Part shown: piece after piece, positions 24,562 to 33,270 of the stretch
How positions within the stretch are numbered: the stretch's first letter is position 1
How the letters are laid out: the number at the start of each line of letters is the position of its first letter
NCBI RefSeq assembly: GCF_024494695.1
Contig: NZ_JANHDP010000006.1
Location: forward strand, 223,399-287,398
Origin: Natronoarchaeum rubrum
GTDB taxonomy: Archaea > Halobacteriota > Halobacteria > Halobacteriales > Natronoarchaeaceae
DNA length: 64,000 nt
Direction: 5' to 3'
The notes under the pieces: generated by a model
Databases searched by the model: none
What the model saw: only the letters and a program-made list of their open reading frames with translations
Told to the model about the DNA's origin: nothing
Translations under genes and position numbers: made by a program

Positions 24562-25797
24562 ATGAGTCCCACGCGTACCGTCGAACTCGAGGGCCACATC
24601 ATCGACTCGGGGACGATGGGTCGATGTTTCGGCCTCGTGATGGACATGGGCGGCTCCTTCGAAGTCGAGGAGTTCGAGATCGGCCGCCACGAGCACGAGA
24701 AGTCGTACTGCCGGCTCGCGGTGTCGGCCGACAGCGAACCCGATCTCCAGCAGATCGTCCACGAACTCCACCAGAACGGCGCGACGCTGTCGGACCCGTC
24801 CGACGCCGCTCTCGAACGGGCGCCCGACGACGCGGTCGTTCCCGTGGACTTCTACTCGACGACCAACCACCCGACGTACGTCCGGTACGAAAGCGAGTGG
24901 GTAGACGTCGAGAACGTCGAGATGGACTGTGCGATCGTCGTCGAAACCGAAGGGGAGGAAGCGCCCAGAGCCCACACGAAGGTGCTCAACGCCATCGAGG
25001 AAGGCGATCTCGTGGTGACCGGCGACACGGGAATCCGGGTCGAGCCGCCCGAGCGCCCCCGTGACGGCGACAGCTCCTTCGGCTTCATGCAGGGCGGCGT
25101 CTCCAGCGAGCGCCCCTCCGAGTCGCTGATCGGCGAGGTCGCGGACGCGATCGCCGAGACCAAGGCCGAGGGCGGCGACGTGCTGGCGGTCTGCGGGCCG
25201 GCGGTCGTCCACTCCGGCGGCGCCGACCACCTCGCCGAACTGGTGCGCGAGGGGTACGTCGACGCCATCTCGGCGGGCAACGGCTTCGCGGTCCACGACA
25301 TCGAGCGCGACCTCTACGGCACGTCGCTCGGGATGGACGTCGAGACCTTAGAGCACCCGCGCAAGGGCCACAAGCACCACATCTACACGATCAGCGAGAT
25401 CAGTCGCCAGGGCGGCATCGAGCAAGCCGTCGAGAACGGCGCGATCCAGAGCGGCGTGATGTACGAGTGCGTGACCAACGACGTGCCCTACGTGCTGGCG
25501 GGGTCGATCCGCGACGACGGCCCGCTGCCCGACACGATCACCGACTCGATCGAGGCCCAGAACGCGATCCGCGAGCAGGCCCACGACGCCGACATCGTGA
25601 TCATGCTCGCGACGCTGCTGCACTCGGTGGCGGTGGGCAACTGCCTGCCCTCGACGACGAAGCTCGTCTGCGTCGATATCAACCCCTCGACGGTGACCCA
25701 GCTGATGGACCGGGGCAGCGCGCAGGCGATCGGGATGGTGTCGGACATCGGGACGTTCCTGCCGATGCTGGCCGAGCAACTCGTCGACGAGGAGTAA
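24562..25797 (+). CDS. archaeal ornithine cyclodeaminase (TIGR00300, LOR/SDH family)
   Basis: The 411-residue protein matches the archaeal family TIGR00300. It has an N-terminal LOR/SDH domain (VELEGHIIDSGTMGRCFGLVMDMGG) and a C-terminal Rossmann-like domain (VLAVCGPAVVHSGGADHLAELV; AGNGFAVHDIERDLYGTSLGM; KLVCVDINPSTVTQLMDRGS). A characterised archaeal member converts ornithine to proline, independently of the mu-crystallin-type enzyme. Haloarchaea lacking ProABC could use it for proline synthesis (inference). Confidence 0.87.
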   Translation: MSPTRTVELEGHIIDSGTMGRCFGLVMDMGGSFEVEEFEIGRHEHEKSYCRLAVSADSEPDLQQIVHELHQNGATLSDPSDAALERAPDDAVVPVDFYSTTNHPTYVRYESEWVDVENVEMDCAIVVETEGEEAPRAHTKVLNAIEEGDLVVTGDTGIRVEPPERPRDGDSSFGFMQGGVSSERPSESLIGEVADAIAETKAEGGDVLAVCGPAVVHSGGADHLAELVREGYVDAISAGNGFAVHDIERDLYGTSLGMDVETLEHPRKGHKHHIYTISEISRQGGIEQAVENGAIQSGVMYECVTNDVPYVLAGSIRDDGPLPDTITDSIEAQNAIREQAHDADIVIMLATLLHSVAVGNCLPSTTKLVCVDINPSTVTQLMDRGSAQAIGMVSDIGTFLPMLAEQLVDEE

Positions 25798-25817
25798 GCA
25801 ACAGCGCGAAATCCGCC

Positions 25818-26246
25818 CTACAGCTCTTCCTGCGGGACGACGACAACTGGCCGATCGGCGTCGCCCAGCACCGCCCGCGCCGTCGATCCGACCGCGCTCT
25901 CGGCGCCGGGCTCGCCGCCGTGCACCCCCAGCACGATCTCGTCGGCGTCGAACTCGGCGGCCGCCGCCAGCAGTTCCACCGCGGGCGAGCCGGAGCGCTG
26001 CTCGGTCTCGACCTCCGTGACGGCGCCGAGCCGGACCGTCGCGACGTTCAGCGCCTCGCGACCGTCGCGCGCGTCGCCGGCGTCCTCGCGAGACGAAGTC
26101 GAGCGCGGGCTCGACGAGTCTCGCTCGCCGGTGTCGGCCTGAACGTGGACCACCCGGACGCCGTCGTCCGGCCCGGCCCGCTCTTGCAGGTAGTCGCAGG
26201 CCGCCGCGGTGGTGTGGACGGAATCGGTCGCGAGCAAGTAGCGCAT
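25818..26246 (-). CDS. universal stress protein (UspA family), divergent
   Basis: The 142-residue Usp-like protein starts MRYLLATDSVHTTAAACDYL and ends EIVLGVHGGEPGAESAVGSTARAVLGDADRPVVVV. The GxHG...GS nucleotide loop is recognisable but altered (VHGGEPGAES instead of THGRxG). The middle (residues 35-75) is Ser- and Arg-rich and poorly conserved. ATP binding is therefore uncertain. Confidence 0.78.
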   Translation of the reverse strand: MRYLLATDSVHTTAAACDYLQERAGPDDGVRVVHVQADTGERDSSSPRSTSSREDAGDARDGREALNVATVRLGAVTEVETEQRSGSPAVELLAAAAEFDADEIVLGVHGGEPGAESAVGSTARAVLGDADRPVVVVPQEEL

Positions 26247-26452
26247 GCCTGGAGGTTCCGCGCGAGCGACCTAAAGCCCCCGATCGGAGCGCAGACGGCC
26301 GCCGAGAGGCGATGTGTGCCGGTGGCGGGAGGTAGTTGCCGAAGCCGCCGAAGGGGACGATGGACGGTTGCTGGAGGGCAAATCATCGGCGCTGGAAAGG
26401 CCCGGAAGTCGTCCGACGTCAGCCGCGCTTTTTCCGTCCGCTACACCAATCA

Positions 26453-26459
26453 TTATACT
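26453..26459 (+). promoter_or_regulatory. TATA-like box TTATACT before the crtB leader
   Basis: The box sits 30-35 bases before the ATG at 26488 but 80 bases before the crtB ATG, so the crtB message is predicted to begin near 26485. Confidence 0.45.
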
Positions 26460-26487
26460 GCAAGCGCCCCTAGAACGGTCACACATA

Positions 26488-26544
26488 ATGTCCGAGGGCC
26501 GGGATCACCTGTCAGTCGTGCGCCGACCGGAACAGGCATGGTAG
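26488..26544 (+). CDS. possible 18-residue leader ORF overlapping crtB
   Basis: An ATG near the predicted transcription start opens 18 codons (MSEGRDHLSVVRRPEQAW) that end in TAG four bases inside crtB, in another frame. It may be a regulatory upstream ORF for carotenoid synthesis or a chance frame. Confidence 0.3.
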   Translation: MSEGRDHLSVVRRPEQAW

Positions 26545-27494
26545 AGGACAGCCAGATCGCGCAGTCGAAAGCGATCCAGCGCCGCACCGGGCGGACGTTC
26601 CACGTAGCGACGCGGTTCCTGCCCGAACGGGTCCGCTATCCGACGTACGTGCTGTACGCGTTCTTCCGGGTGGCCGACGAGATCGTCGACGACGCCGAGG
26701 GCGTCCCGCCCGAGGAACAGGCCGCCGAACTGGAGTCGCTCCGCGCCCAGGCGCTGGGCGAGCAGGAACCGGAGGGGCCGGTGCTCGCCGCCTTCCGCGA
26801 GATCGCCGACGAGCACGGGATCTCCGACGAGGAGATCGACACCTTCCTCGACGCGATGAAGTCGGACATCGAGACGAGCCGCTACGAGCGCTACGAGGAC
26901 CTGGAGACGTACATGCGCGGCTCGGCGTCGGCCGTCGGCGTGATGATGACCGAGGTGATGGATCCGAAGCGCCCCGAGGAGGCCATCCCCCACGCGGTCG
27001 CGCTGGGCGAGGCGTTCCAGATGACGAACTTCATCCGGGACGTTCGCGAGGACGTGATCGATCGCGACAGGATCTACCTGCCCGAGGAGACGCTGCTGGA
27101 CAACGGGGTCCAGCCCGAACAGATCGCGCGCCTGGAGTTCTCGCCGGGCGTCGCCGACGCCGTCCGCCACGAACTCCACCGGACAGAGCAACTGTACCAG
27201 AAGGGCGTCGCGGGCATCGAGTACCTGCCCGAGGACTGCCAGTTCCCGGTCGTGCTGTCGGCCGTGCTGTACGCCGACCACCACCGGCTGATCCGGGCCT
27301 GCGAGTACGACGTGGTCAACAACGAGCCGAGCCTCTCGACGGCGCGGAAACTGTGGCTCGCCGCCCGGACGCGCTGGCACTGGCAGTGGAACAAGGATCC
27401 CGTCGCGGTGTTCCACCGGGCGAGCGCGGTGTCGCTGCCGGAGCCGCCACACTCGGGCCGCGGCGCGGTCGACGGCGTTCCCACTCCGGACTGA
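26538..27494 (+). CDS. crtB: phytoene synthase
   Basis: It condenses two geranylgeranyl diphosphates to phytoene, the first committed step of carotenoid synthesis. The 318-residue protein has both Asp-rich motifs of the squalene/phytoene synthase family: FFRVADEIVDDAEG near residues 40-53 and TNFIRDVREDVIDRDRIYLP near 164-183. The ATG at 26538 was chosen because it gives the family N-terminus; an open frame continues far upstream by chance. It converges with cruF (34-base gap), next to the operon for the end steps to bacterioruberin. Confidence 0.94.
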   Translation: MVEDSQIAQSKAIQRRTGRTFHVATRFLPERVRYPTYVLYAFFRVADEIVDDAEGVPPEEQAAELESLRAQALGEQEPEGPVLAAFREIADEHGISDEEIDTFLDAMKSDIETSRYERYEDLETYMRGSASAVGVMMTEVMDPKRPEEAIPHAVALGEAFQMTNFIRDVREDVIDRDRIYLPEETLLDNGVQPEQIARLEFSPGVADAVRHELHRTEQLYQKGVAGIEYLPEDCQFPVVLSAVLYADHHRLIRACEYDVVNNEPSLSTARKLWLAARTRWHWQWNKDPVAVFHRASAVSLPEPPHSGRGAVDGVPTPD

Positions 27495-27528
27495 TTCTCC
27501 GCACGCAGTACGGCCGTCAGCCGTCCCC

Positions 27529-28437
27529 TCAGTCGTCGGTCGGGGTCGGGCCTCGACTCGCAGCTAACCCAGCGACGTCGAACCGATCGGCGCGAACCAG
27601 CACGGCCAACAGCGCGACCGCCAGCGCGACCGGGACGTAGTTGCCGAAGTAGAGATTGACGAGCCCCCAGAGGACGCCGAAGCTGATCAGGTCGTCGAGC
27701 ACGTACTCGCAGCGGTCCAGACGCTCCGCCAGGTCGTCCTGGTCGAGCGACAGGGTGAGCACCCCGACGGCGACGATTCCCGAAAGGATCCAGCCGACGT
27801 AGTTCTGCGCCGGCACGCCGTAGTAGGCGCCCGGCGTCTCCCAGCCCCAGAAGCCCAGCGCCACCGCGCCCGGATCGAGCACGAGGTCCATCCCGACGAC
27901 GACACAGAGGACGGCGAGCAGGCGCGCCGCGGCGCCGAGACGCTCTCCCGACAGCAAGGTCACAAGCAGGTAGCTGTTGAGCAGGATCGGGAAGTAAAAC
28001 ACGGGGAGTGCGAGAGGGACGGCGCCCAGCAGCATCGGCCCCAGATCGATCAGGTACTCGAACTCGCCGTAGAGGACGCCGGTGTAGACGCCGACGAGTT
28101 CGACGCCGTAGGTGAATCCGGCGAGGACGCCGAGGCCGACCAGCGCGCGGCGGTCGACCAGCGGCAACAGCCCGCCGATCAGCGGCAGGCGCATCACCAG
28201 CACTGCGCCGAGCAGCAACAGCGGGTTGAACGCGATCCGCTGCGGAATGGCGCCCTCGGCGGCGGCGATCAGCAGGACGACGCCGACCAGCGGGAACGTG
28301 ATCGCGATCGTCACCCGGTTGTCCCGGACGAGGGCGTCCAGCCGGCGCTCGATCGTCCGCCGGGTCGTCGGCCCCTCGCCGTCGCTCGTCGCGCCGATCT
28401 CACCGTCGCTCGCTGCGCCGACCTCCCCGTCGGTCAT
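27529..28437 (-). CDS. cruF: bisanhydrobacterioruberin hydratase (CruF)
   Basis: The 302-residue integral membrane protein has seven or eight helices (FPLVGVVLLIAAAEGA; FTYGVELVGVYTGVLYGEFEY; VLCVVVGMDLVLDPGAVALG). It matches the carotenoid 1,2-hydratase CruF family. In haloarchaea CruF hydrates the C50 chain ends, giving bacterioruberin. The N-terminal 40 residues are an acidic Gly/Ser-rich extension with repeated SDGE segments. It follows lyeJ by 58 bases, and the order crtD-lyeJ-cruF is the known haloarchaeal arrangement. Confidence 0.92.
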   Translation of the reverse strand: MTDGEVGAASDGEIGATSDGEGPTTRRTIERRLDALVRDNRVTIAITFPLVGVVLLIAAAEGAIPQRIAFNPLLLLGAVLVMRLPLIGGLLPLVDRRALVGLGVLAGFTYGVELVGVYTGVLYGEFEYLIDLGPMLLGAVPLALPVFYFPILLNSYLLVTLLSGERLGAAARLLAVLCVVVGMDLVLDPGAVALGFWGWETPGAYYGVPAQNYVGWILSGIVAVGVLTLSLDQDDLAERLDRCEYVLDDLISFGVLWGLVNLYFGNYVPVALAVALLAVLVRADRFDVAGLAASRGPTPTDD

Positions 28438-28495
28438 CGGCTGACACTCCGGTCGGTGGACACATCAACGCGGCGGTCGCGGCGTCGATCGGGAG

Positions 28496-29392
28496 TCATA
28501 CCGCCAGCCCTCCGGTAAGCACCCACAGCCCGCCCATCGTCAGCTCGGCGCCGACGACGGTGTTGATCGCGGGAAACCACCAGTACGCACGGTCGACGTC
28601 GATCCCCAGAAGCGGGACGCCGACGGCGAGCAGCGGGTAGATCGCCAGCGCGGCGCCGAGCAGCGAGTCGATCGCGCCGAACGCCGCGGCCGCGAGCGTC
28701 CAGCAGACCGCGCAGTAGGCGAACGTCGCCGTCTCGCCCAGCCGCGTGGCGGTCGTCTCGATGCCAGCCCGCCGGTCGGGCTCGATGTCGGGGATCGCCG
28801 AGAACGTGTGCATCCCCATCGCCCAGAGCCAGCCGCCGGCGATCGCGAGTACCGGTGGTTGAGCGCCCGCCAGCGCGGCGTAGGCGGCGATGCCGGGAAG
28901 CACGTACAGCCCGTTCGAGATCGAGTCGAGCAGCGGCGTCGTCTTGAATCGCAGCGGCGGCGCGCTGTACTGCGAGCCCAGGATGACGAACCCGGCGATC
29001 CAGAGCTGTGCGGGGTCGGGCACCAGCGCGATCAGCAGGACGGCCACCAGCGCGCAGACGACCACGGCGTAGACGACGAAGGGCTCGCCGCCGAAGCGCG
29101 CCTCGGGCGCGTCGGCGTCTTTCTTGGGGTTCGCGGCGTCGATATCGGCGTCGTACACGTCGTTGATGCCGTACAGAAAGACGTTCGCCGGGACGAGGAA
29201 GTACGCGAACAGGGCGACGAGAACCGGCGACGCCAGATCGGAGAGTTCGCCGGCGCCGTACACCGCCCCGACCAGCACCGGCCCGGCGAGGTAGAGCCAG
29301 AAGCGCGGGCGCGAGAGGACGAAGAGGCGCCGGAGCTTCGCGCCGAGCGTGGCGTACTCGTCCGCGGCGTCGGTCTCGGTAGTCGGGATCAT
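28496..29392 (-). CDS. lyeJ: lycopene elongase / 1,2-hydratase (UbiA prenyltransferase)
   Basis: It adds C5 units to both ends of lycopene and hydrates them, making C50 carotenoid precursors. The 298-residue UbiA-family membrane protein has the first Asp-rich motif NDVYDADIDAANPKK near residue 80 and the second IPDIEPDRRAGIETTATRLG near residue 200, with about eight membrane helices. The ATG at 29392 lies 10 bases after the crtD stop, so they are co-transcribed. Confidence 0.93.
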   Translation of the reverse strand: MIPTTETDAADEYATLGAKLRRLFVLSRPRFWLYLAGPVLVGAVYGAGELSDLASPVLVALFAYFLVPANVFLYGINDVYDADIDAANPKKDADAPEARFGGEPFVVYAVVVCALVAVLLIALVPDPAQLWIAGFVILGSQYSAPPLRFKTTPLLDSISNGLYVLPGIAAYAALAGAQPPVLAIAGGWLWAMGMHTFSAIPDIEPDRRAGIETTATRLGETATFAYCAVCWTLAAAAFGAIDSLLGAALAIYPLLAVGVPLLGIDVDRAYWWFPAINTVVGAELTMGGLWVLTGGLAV

Positions 29393-29402
29393 CGCTGTGG
29401 GG

Positions 29403-30887
29403 TCACTCGCCGTAGTCTTCGACGACCTTCGCGGCGGCGTGCTCGCCGCTGATGAGGCACATCGGGACGCCGATGCCGGGGTTGGTGTAGGAGCCGGCGA
29501 AGTACAGTCCGTCGACGGCGTCCGACCGGTGGTTCGGACGGAACAGCGCCGTCTGGGTGAGCGTGTGGGCCATCCCGAGCGCGGTGCCGTCGTAGCTGTT
29601 GTACCGGTCGGCGAAATCGGAGACGGTGAACGTCTCCTCGACGACGATCCGGTCACGCAGGTCGGTGCCGGTGTTCTCCCGGATGTCGTCGAGAACGACC
29701 TCGCGGTAGCGCTCGCGGGTCGCCTCGTCGTCGTCGAGGCCGGGCGCGATCGGGACGAGGGCAAAGAGGTTGCTGTGGCCCTCGGGCGCCTCGTCGTCGT
29801 CGGTTTTCGAGGGGACACAGAGGTAGTACGCCGGGTCGTCGGGCCACTCGGGATTCTCGAAGATCTCGTCGAAGTGCTGGTGCCAGTCGGTCGGCAACAC
29901 CAGCGTGTGGTGGGCGAGTTCCGGCACGTCGCCCTCCACGCCGAGGTACAGCAGGAACGCCGAAGGAGCGAACGTCTTGTCGTCCCAGTAGTCGGCGTCG
30001 TGCTGGCGGTTCTGCGGGTGGAGCAGCTCCTGTTCGGTGTGGGCCATGTCGGCGTCGCTGACCACCAGATCGACCTCGTGGGCGCCCCGCTCGGTCTCGA
30101 CGCGGAAGGCGTTCTCCCGGCCTTTGATCTCGGTGACGGCCTCGCCGGTCCGGTACTCGACGCCGAGTTCGTCGCCCAGTTCGACGATGCCGTCGACGAC
30201 CGCGCCCATCCCGCCGTCGGGGTACCAGACGCCGAGATTAAAGTCGACGTGGCTCATCAGGTTGTACAGCGCTGGCGTGTTGGTCGGCGAGCCGCCGAGG
30301 AACACCAGCGTGTACTGGACGATCTGCTGGAGCTTGGGGTGCTCGAAGTAGTCCTCGACGTGGTCCTGCATCGAGCCGATCAGCGAGAGGCCGCGGGCGT
30401 TTTTGACGACGTTCTGATCGATCCAGTCGCGAGGCCGACTCCGGTCGGTGTAGACGAAATGTTCCATGCCGACCTCGTAGTTCTCGCGGGACTGGTCGAG
30501 ATAGCGCTCCAGGGCCTCGCCGGCGCCGGGTTCGTAGGACTCGAACGTCTCCTTGTTGGCGTCGAGGTCGGGCAGCATGTCGACCCGATCGCCGTCTTTG
30601 AAGAAGATCCGATAGTGGGGGTCGAGCCGTTCGAGGTCGTAGTACTCCTCGGGGTGGCGATCGAAGTACCCGAAGAAGCGCTCGAAGGCGTCGGGCATCA
30701 GGTACCACGAGGGGCCCATGTCGAACCGGAACCCGTCGCGTTCGAGCGTGCTCGCGCGCCCGCCGAGCTGGTCGTTCTTCTCGATCAGGGTTACGTCCGC
30801 TCCGGCGTCGGCCAGGTAGCAGGCGCTGGACAGTCCGCCGAACCCGCCGCCGACGACGGCGACGGAGCGGCCCGACAGGGGTTGCAT
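29403..30887 (-). CDS. crtD: carotenoid 3,4-desaturase (CrtI/CrtD family)
   Basis: The 494-residue FAD enzyme opens with VAVVGGGFGGLSSACYLADAG, then the CrtI-type DQLGGRASTLERDGFRFDMG. It ends with the family signature YFAGSYTNPGIGVPMCLISGEHAA. In the haloarchaeal pathway it desaturates the C50 intermediates next to LyeJ and CruF. The sequence cannot by itself exclude phytoene desaturation; the position with lyeJ and cruF favours CrtD. The ATG at 30887 is directly before the FAD motif. Confidence 0.92.
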   Translation of the reverse strand: MQPLSGRSVAVVGGGFGGLSSACYLADAGADVTLIEKNDQLGGRASTLERDGFRFDMGPSWYLMPDAFERFFGYFDRHPEEYYDLERLDPHYRIFFKDGDRVDMLPDLDANKETFESYEPGAGEALERYLDQSRENYEVGMEHFVYTDRSRPRDWIDQNVVKNARGLSLIGSMQDHVEDYFEHPKLQQIVQYTLVFLGGSPTNTPALYNLMSHVDFNLGVWYPDGGMGAVVDGIVELGDELGVEYRTGEAVTEIKGRENAFRVETERGAHEVDLVVSDADMAHTEQELLHPQNRQHDADYWDDKTFAPSAFLLYLGVEGDVPELAHHTLVLPTDWHQHFDEIFENPEWPDDPAYYLCVPSKTDDDEAPEGHSNLFALVPIAPGLDDDEATRERYREVVLDDIRENTGTDLRDRIVVEETFTVSDFADRYNSYDGTALGMAHTLTQTALFRPNHRSDAVDGLYFAGSYTNPGIGVPMCLISGEHAAAKVVEDYGE

Positions 30888-30995
30888 GAGCGAACGGTAG
30901 GGCGGACGAAAGTTAAAGCCAAGTAGTCCCGGCAGGGCGGACGGATCGCCGGCCACGGGGTCCGGATTTACGGCTGTTCGCGACGTAGGACCGGT

Positions 30996-31688
30996 ATGGA
31001 CGACGCAACGGCGGTCGTCACCGGAGCGACGCGGGGCATCGGGCGAGCGGTGGCCGAGGAGTTCGCGGCGGCGGGCGCACACGTCGTCTGCTGTTCGCGC
31101 GAGGCCGACGACGTGAGCGCGGTCGTCGAGGCGATCGAGACCGACGGCGGGACGGCGACCGGCATCCGCGCGGACGTCCGCGACGAGTACGACGTCGAGC
31201 GCCTGATGGGGACGGCCGCGCGAATCGGCGGCGAGATCGACGTCGTCGTCGCCTGCGCCGGCGTCTACCACGGCACGCCCGGCGAGACGCCGATCGACGG
31301 CGAGGCGTACTCGGCGTACGACGACCACCTCCGGACCAACGCCCGCGGGGTGTTCGCGACGCTTCGCGAGGCGGCGCCGCACCTCGCGCCGGAGGCTCGC
31401 GCGCTGGTGCCGACCGGGAGCGTCGCCCGTGACGGGACGCCGGGGATCGGCACCTACGCGGTGTCGAAGGCCGCCGCCGAGGCGATCGTCCGCGGATTCG
31501 CGGCGGATCTGGACCAGACGGTCGGCTGCGTCGATCCGGGACAGGTCGCGACGGGACTTTCGGGCGAGCACGGGCGCGATCCCGCGGACGTCGCGCCGAT
31601 GTTCCGCTGGGCCGCCGTGGACGCGCCGGCCGAGGAGCTCGACGGGACGGTCGTGGGACTGCGCGAGTGGAAGACGGCGACGCGCTGA
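30996..31688 (+). CDS. short-chain dehydrogenase/reductase
   Basis: The 230-residue SDR has the cofactor motif VVTGATRGIGRAVAEEF, the NAG-like ACAGVYHG, the catalytic Ser in VPTGSVARDG and the YxxxK of TYAVSKAA. Arg residues after the Gly motif (CSREADD) suggest NADP(H). It is divergent from crtD with a 108-base gap. A link to the carotenoid cluster is possible but unsupported. Confidence 0.88.
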   Translation: MDDATAVVTGATRGIGRAVAEEFAAAGAHVVCCSREADDVSAVVEAIETDGGTATGIRADVRDEYDVERLMGTAARIGGEIDVVVACAGVYHGTPGETPIDGEAYSAYDDHLRTNARGVFATLREAAPHLAPEARALVPTGSVARDGTPGIGTYAVSKAAAEAIVRGFAADLDQTVGCVDPGQVATGLSGEHGRDPADVAPMFRWAAVDAPAEELDGTVVGLREWKTATR

Positions 31689-31714
31689 CGCGAAAAAAGC
31701 GCTCGACGGCGGGT

Positions 31715-31960
31715 CTACATGTCGCTGCTGACGTGGATCTCGTCGTCGGTGATGTCCTCGATCATGTTCTCCTGGAGCGGGTACGCCTCCTCGTCGGCGT
31801 CCGCCCAGCCGAGTTTGGACTTGAGCGAGTCGGTCAGCCCCGGGTCCGGGTCGACGTGAGCGGTCCCGTGCTGAACCTCTACGACCTGACCGATCTCGTC
31901 GCCGCGGTCGTTCACTACCTTCTTCCCCTGGTCGTCGTCAGTGATGTCTGTTCGTGCCAT
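31715..31960 (-). CDS. PRC-barrel-like small haloarchaeal protein
   Basis: The 81-residue acidic protein starts MARTDITDDDQGKKVVNDRG with an early beta-barrel-like segment (DEIGQVVEVQHGTAHVDPDP). It ends ENMIEDITDDEIHVS. It resembles PRC-barrel single-domain proteins common in haloarchaea, whose role is unknown. The ATG at 31960 was chosen over a longer frame that overlaps a basic region. Confidence 0.7.
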   Translation of the reverse strand: MARTDITDDDQGKKVVNDRGDEIGQVVEVQHGTAHVDPDPGLTDSLKSKLGWADADEEAYPLQENMIEDITDDEIHVSSDM

Positions 31961-32131
31961 AGTTGGATCCGGCGGACGCTCCGAAGAGATCGCCCGCCGC
32001 ATCCGAATCGACCACGAGCGCACTCATAAACCGCTGCCGTGGTCGTTCGAAAAGTCTCCCTGAGTGAACTGATTACCGGGCGGTAGGACGACGCTGGGGG
32101 ATGTCGACGGAACGTCCGCGGGCCCGCGGCG

Positions 32132-32677
32132 CTACAGCTCTCGGTCGCTGGCGGGATCGTCGAGATCCCAGAGCAACTCGGGGAGGAAGGCGTCGAGGTT
32201 GTCGATCACTCGGCGTTCGCTGACGTCCAGTCCGTCGCAGTGCTCGTGGGCCGAATCGCGGATGCCGACGTGGATCTCGCCGTCCTCGACCGAGACGGCG
32301 AGCGGGAACACCGAACAGCGCGCGGGCTTCCAGTCGTGCTCGTCGTGGAGCGCACAGAGCCCGTCGTCGCGCAGGAAGTAACACGCCTGGCCGTCCTCGC
32401 CGACGTGCTCGTCGCGCTCTTTGTCTTCTTTCCGGACGAAGTCCTGGCCGCGGAACTGCGTCGTCGTCTCGTCCAGCGGCGCGCGCTCGGCGAGTTCGTA
32501 GAAATCCTCCTCGTAGAGCAAGACGCCGTGCTGACAGCACCAGGTGCAGTCCTCGACGCACTCGAAGGTCAGGTCGGGGTCGAAGTCGACGACGACCTCC
32601 CGTCCGGGGTACACCTCCACGCGAGGCTGGTCCCCGCCCGCTGCGCCGTCGGCGTCGGCCTCGGATGACACGGGCAT
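32132..32677 (-). CDS. YkgJ-family Cys cluster protein
   Basis: The 181-residue protein has the Cys motif FECVEDCTWCCQHG near residues 40-54. More Cys residues follow in QACYFLRDDGLCALHDE and WKPARCSVFPLAV, the typical YkgJ/Fe-S or zinc-binding pattern. The family has no agreed function. A second member lies at 57942. The ATG at 32677 gives a typical acidic N-terminus. Confidence 0.8.
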   Translation of the reverse strand: MPVSSEADADGAAGGDQPRVEVYPGREVVVDFDPDLTFECVEDCTWCCQHGVLLYEEDFYELAERAPLDETTTQFRGQDFVRKEDKERDEHVGEDGQACYFLRDDGLCALHDEHDWKPARCSVFPLAVSVEDGEIHVGIRDSAHEHCDGLDVSERRVIDNLDAFLPELLWDLDDPASDREL

Positions 32678-32823
32678 CTGTAGCGGACGGGGAGCAAAAA
32701 GGGACGCGCTCGCAGCCGCGGCGGAACGCCGCCTCCGATACCGACACTTGTTGCCAAACCCTTTGATGGACATAGTGTGTCATTCTAGGAGCCTAGTACG
32801 ATTTTAAACATACCCCGGATAGG

Positions 32824-32830
32824 CTTATAT
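32824..32830 (+). promoter_or_regulatory. TATA-like box CTTATAT
   Basis: The box is centred about 31 bases before the ATG at 32858, consistent with a leaderless two-gene transcript. Confidence 0.5.
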
Positions 32831-32857
32831 GGGAAATCGCCGAATCTTCAGGTAGCC

Positions 32858-33043
32858 ATGAACGGCACCGCACCCACCACGAACTGGACCGACCCCTCGA
32901 CCTGTCCGTTTTGCGACGCCGCCCTCGCCGACCCCGGCGCGGGCTTCATCGACCACATCCACGACAGTCCCGACTGCGAGTCGGGCTTCGACCAGTGGCG
33001 CTCGAACGTCAGCGGCGACATGGGCGGAGAGTGGTCCGGATGA
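32858..33043 (+). CDS. small zinc-finger protein (haloarchaeal)
   Basis: The 61-residue protein has a C-x2-C...H-x3-H/C pattern: STCPFCDAALADPG, then FIDHIHDSPDCESGFDQW. This looks like a C2H2-like or CCHC zinc knuckle, and similar short proteins are widespread in haloarchaea. Its stop overlaps the start of the next gene as ATGA, so it is translated together with a winged-helix partner. Confidence 0.75.
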   Translation: MNGTAPTTNWTDPSTCPFCDAALADPGAGFIDHIHDSPDCESGFDQWRSNVSGDMGGEWSG

Positions 33044-33270
33044 GCCTGGCTACGTCGGTTCAGGAGACCCGCACCGAATCGCTGCCCGAGGGCATCGAGT
33101 CCCCAACCGCGAAGCTAGTCTACCTCGCGCTCGACGCCAACGGCACCGCGACCGTCGACGAGCTCCGGAACACGCTCGATCTCCAGAAGCTGGTCCTGTT
33201 CGAGACGCTCGGGACGCTGGAGTCGAAAGGGCTCGTCGCCGCCGACGGGCGCTACTACCTGACGACGTAG
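33040..33270 (+). CDS. small winged-helix protein (MarR/TrmB-like)
   Basis: The 76-residue protein is essentially one winged helix: SPTAKLVYLALDANGTATVDELRN is helices 1-2, LQKLVLFETLGTLESKGLV is the recognition helix, and the wing follows (ADGRYYLTT). It is probably a DNA-binding regulator that acts with the overlapping zinc-finger product, possibly on the YkgJ gene divergent from the pair. Confidence 0.78.
   Translation: MSLATSVQETRTESLPEGIESPTAKLVYLALDANGTATVDELRNTLDLQKLVLFETLGTLESKGLVAADGRYYLTT

Noticed and set aside
29403..30887. Phytoene desaturase CrtI as the name for the flavoprotein in the carotenoid operon
   Set aside because: The family cannot be separated by eye, but direct linkage to lyeJ and cruF favours the 3,4-desaturase CrtD.
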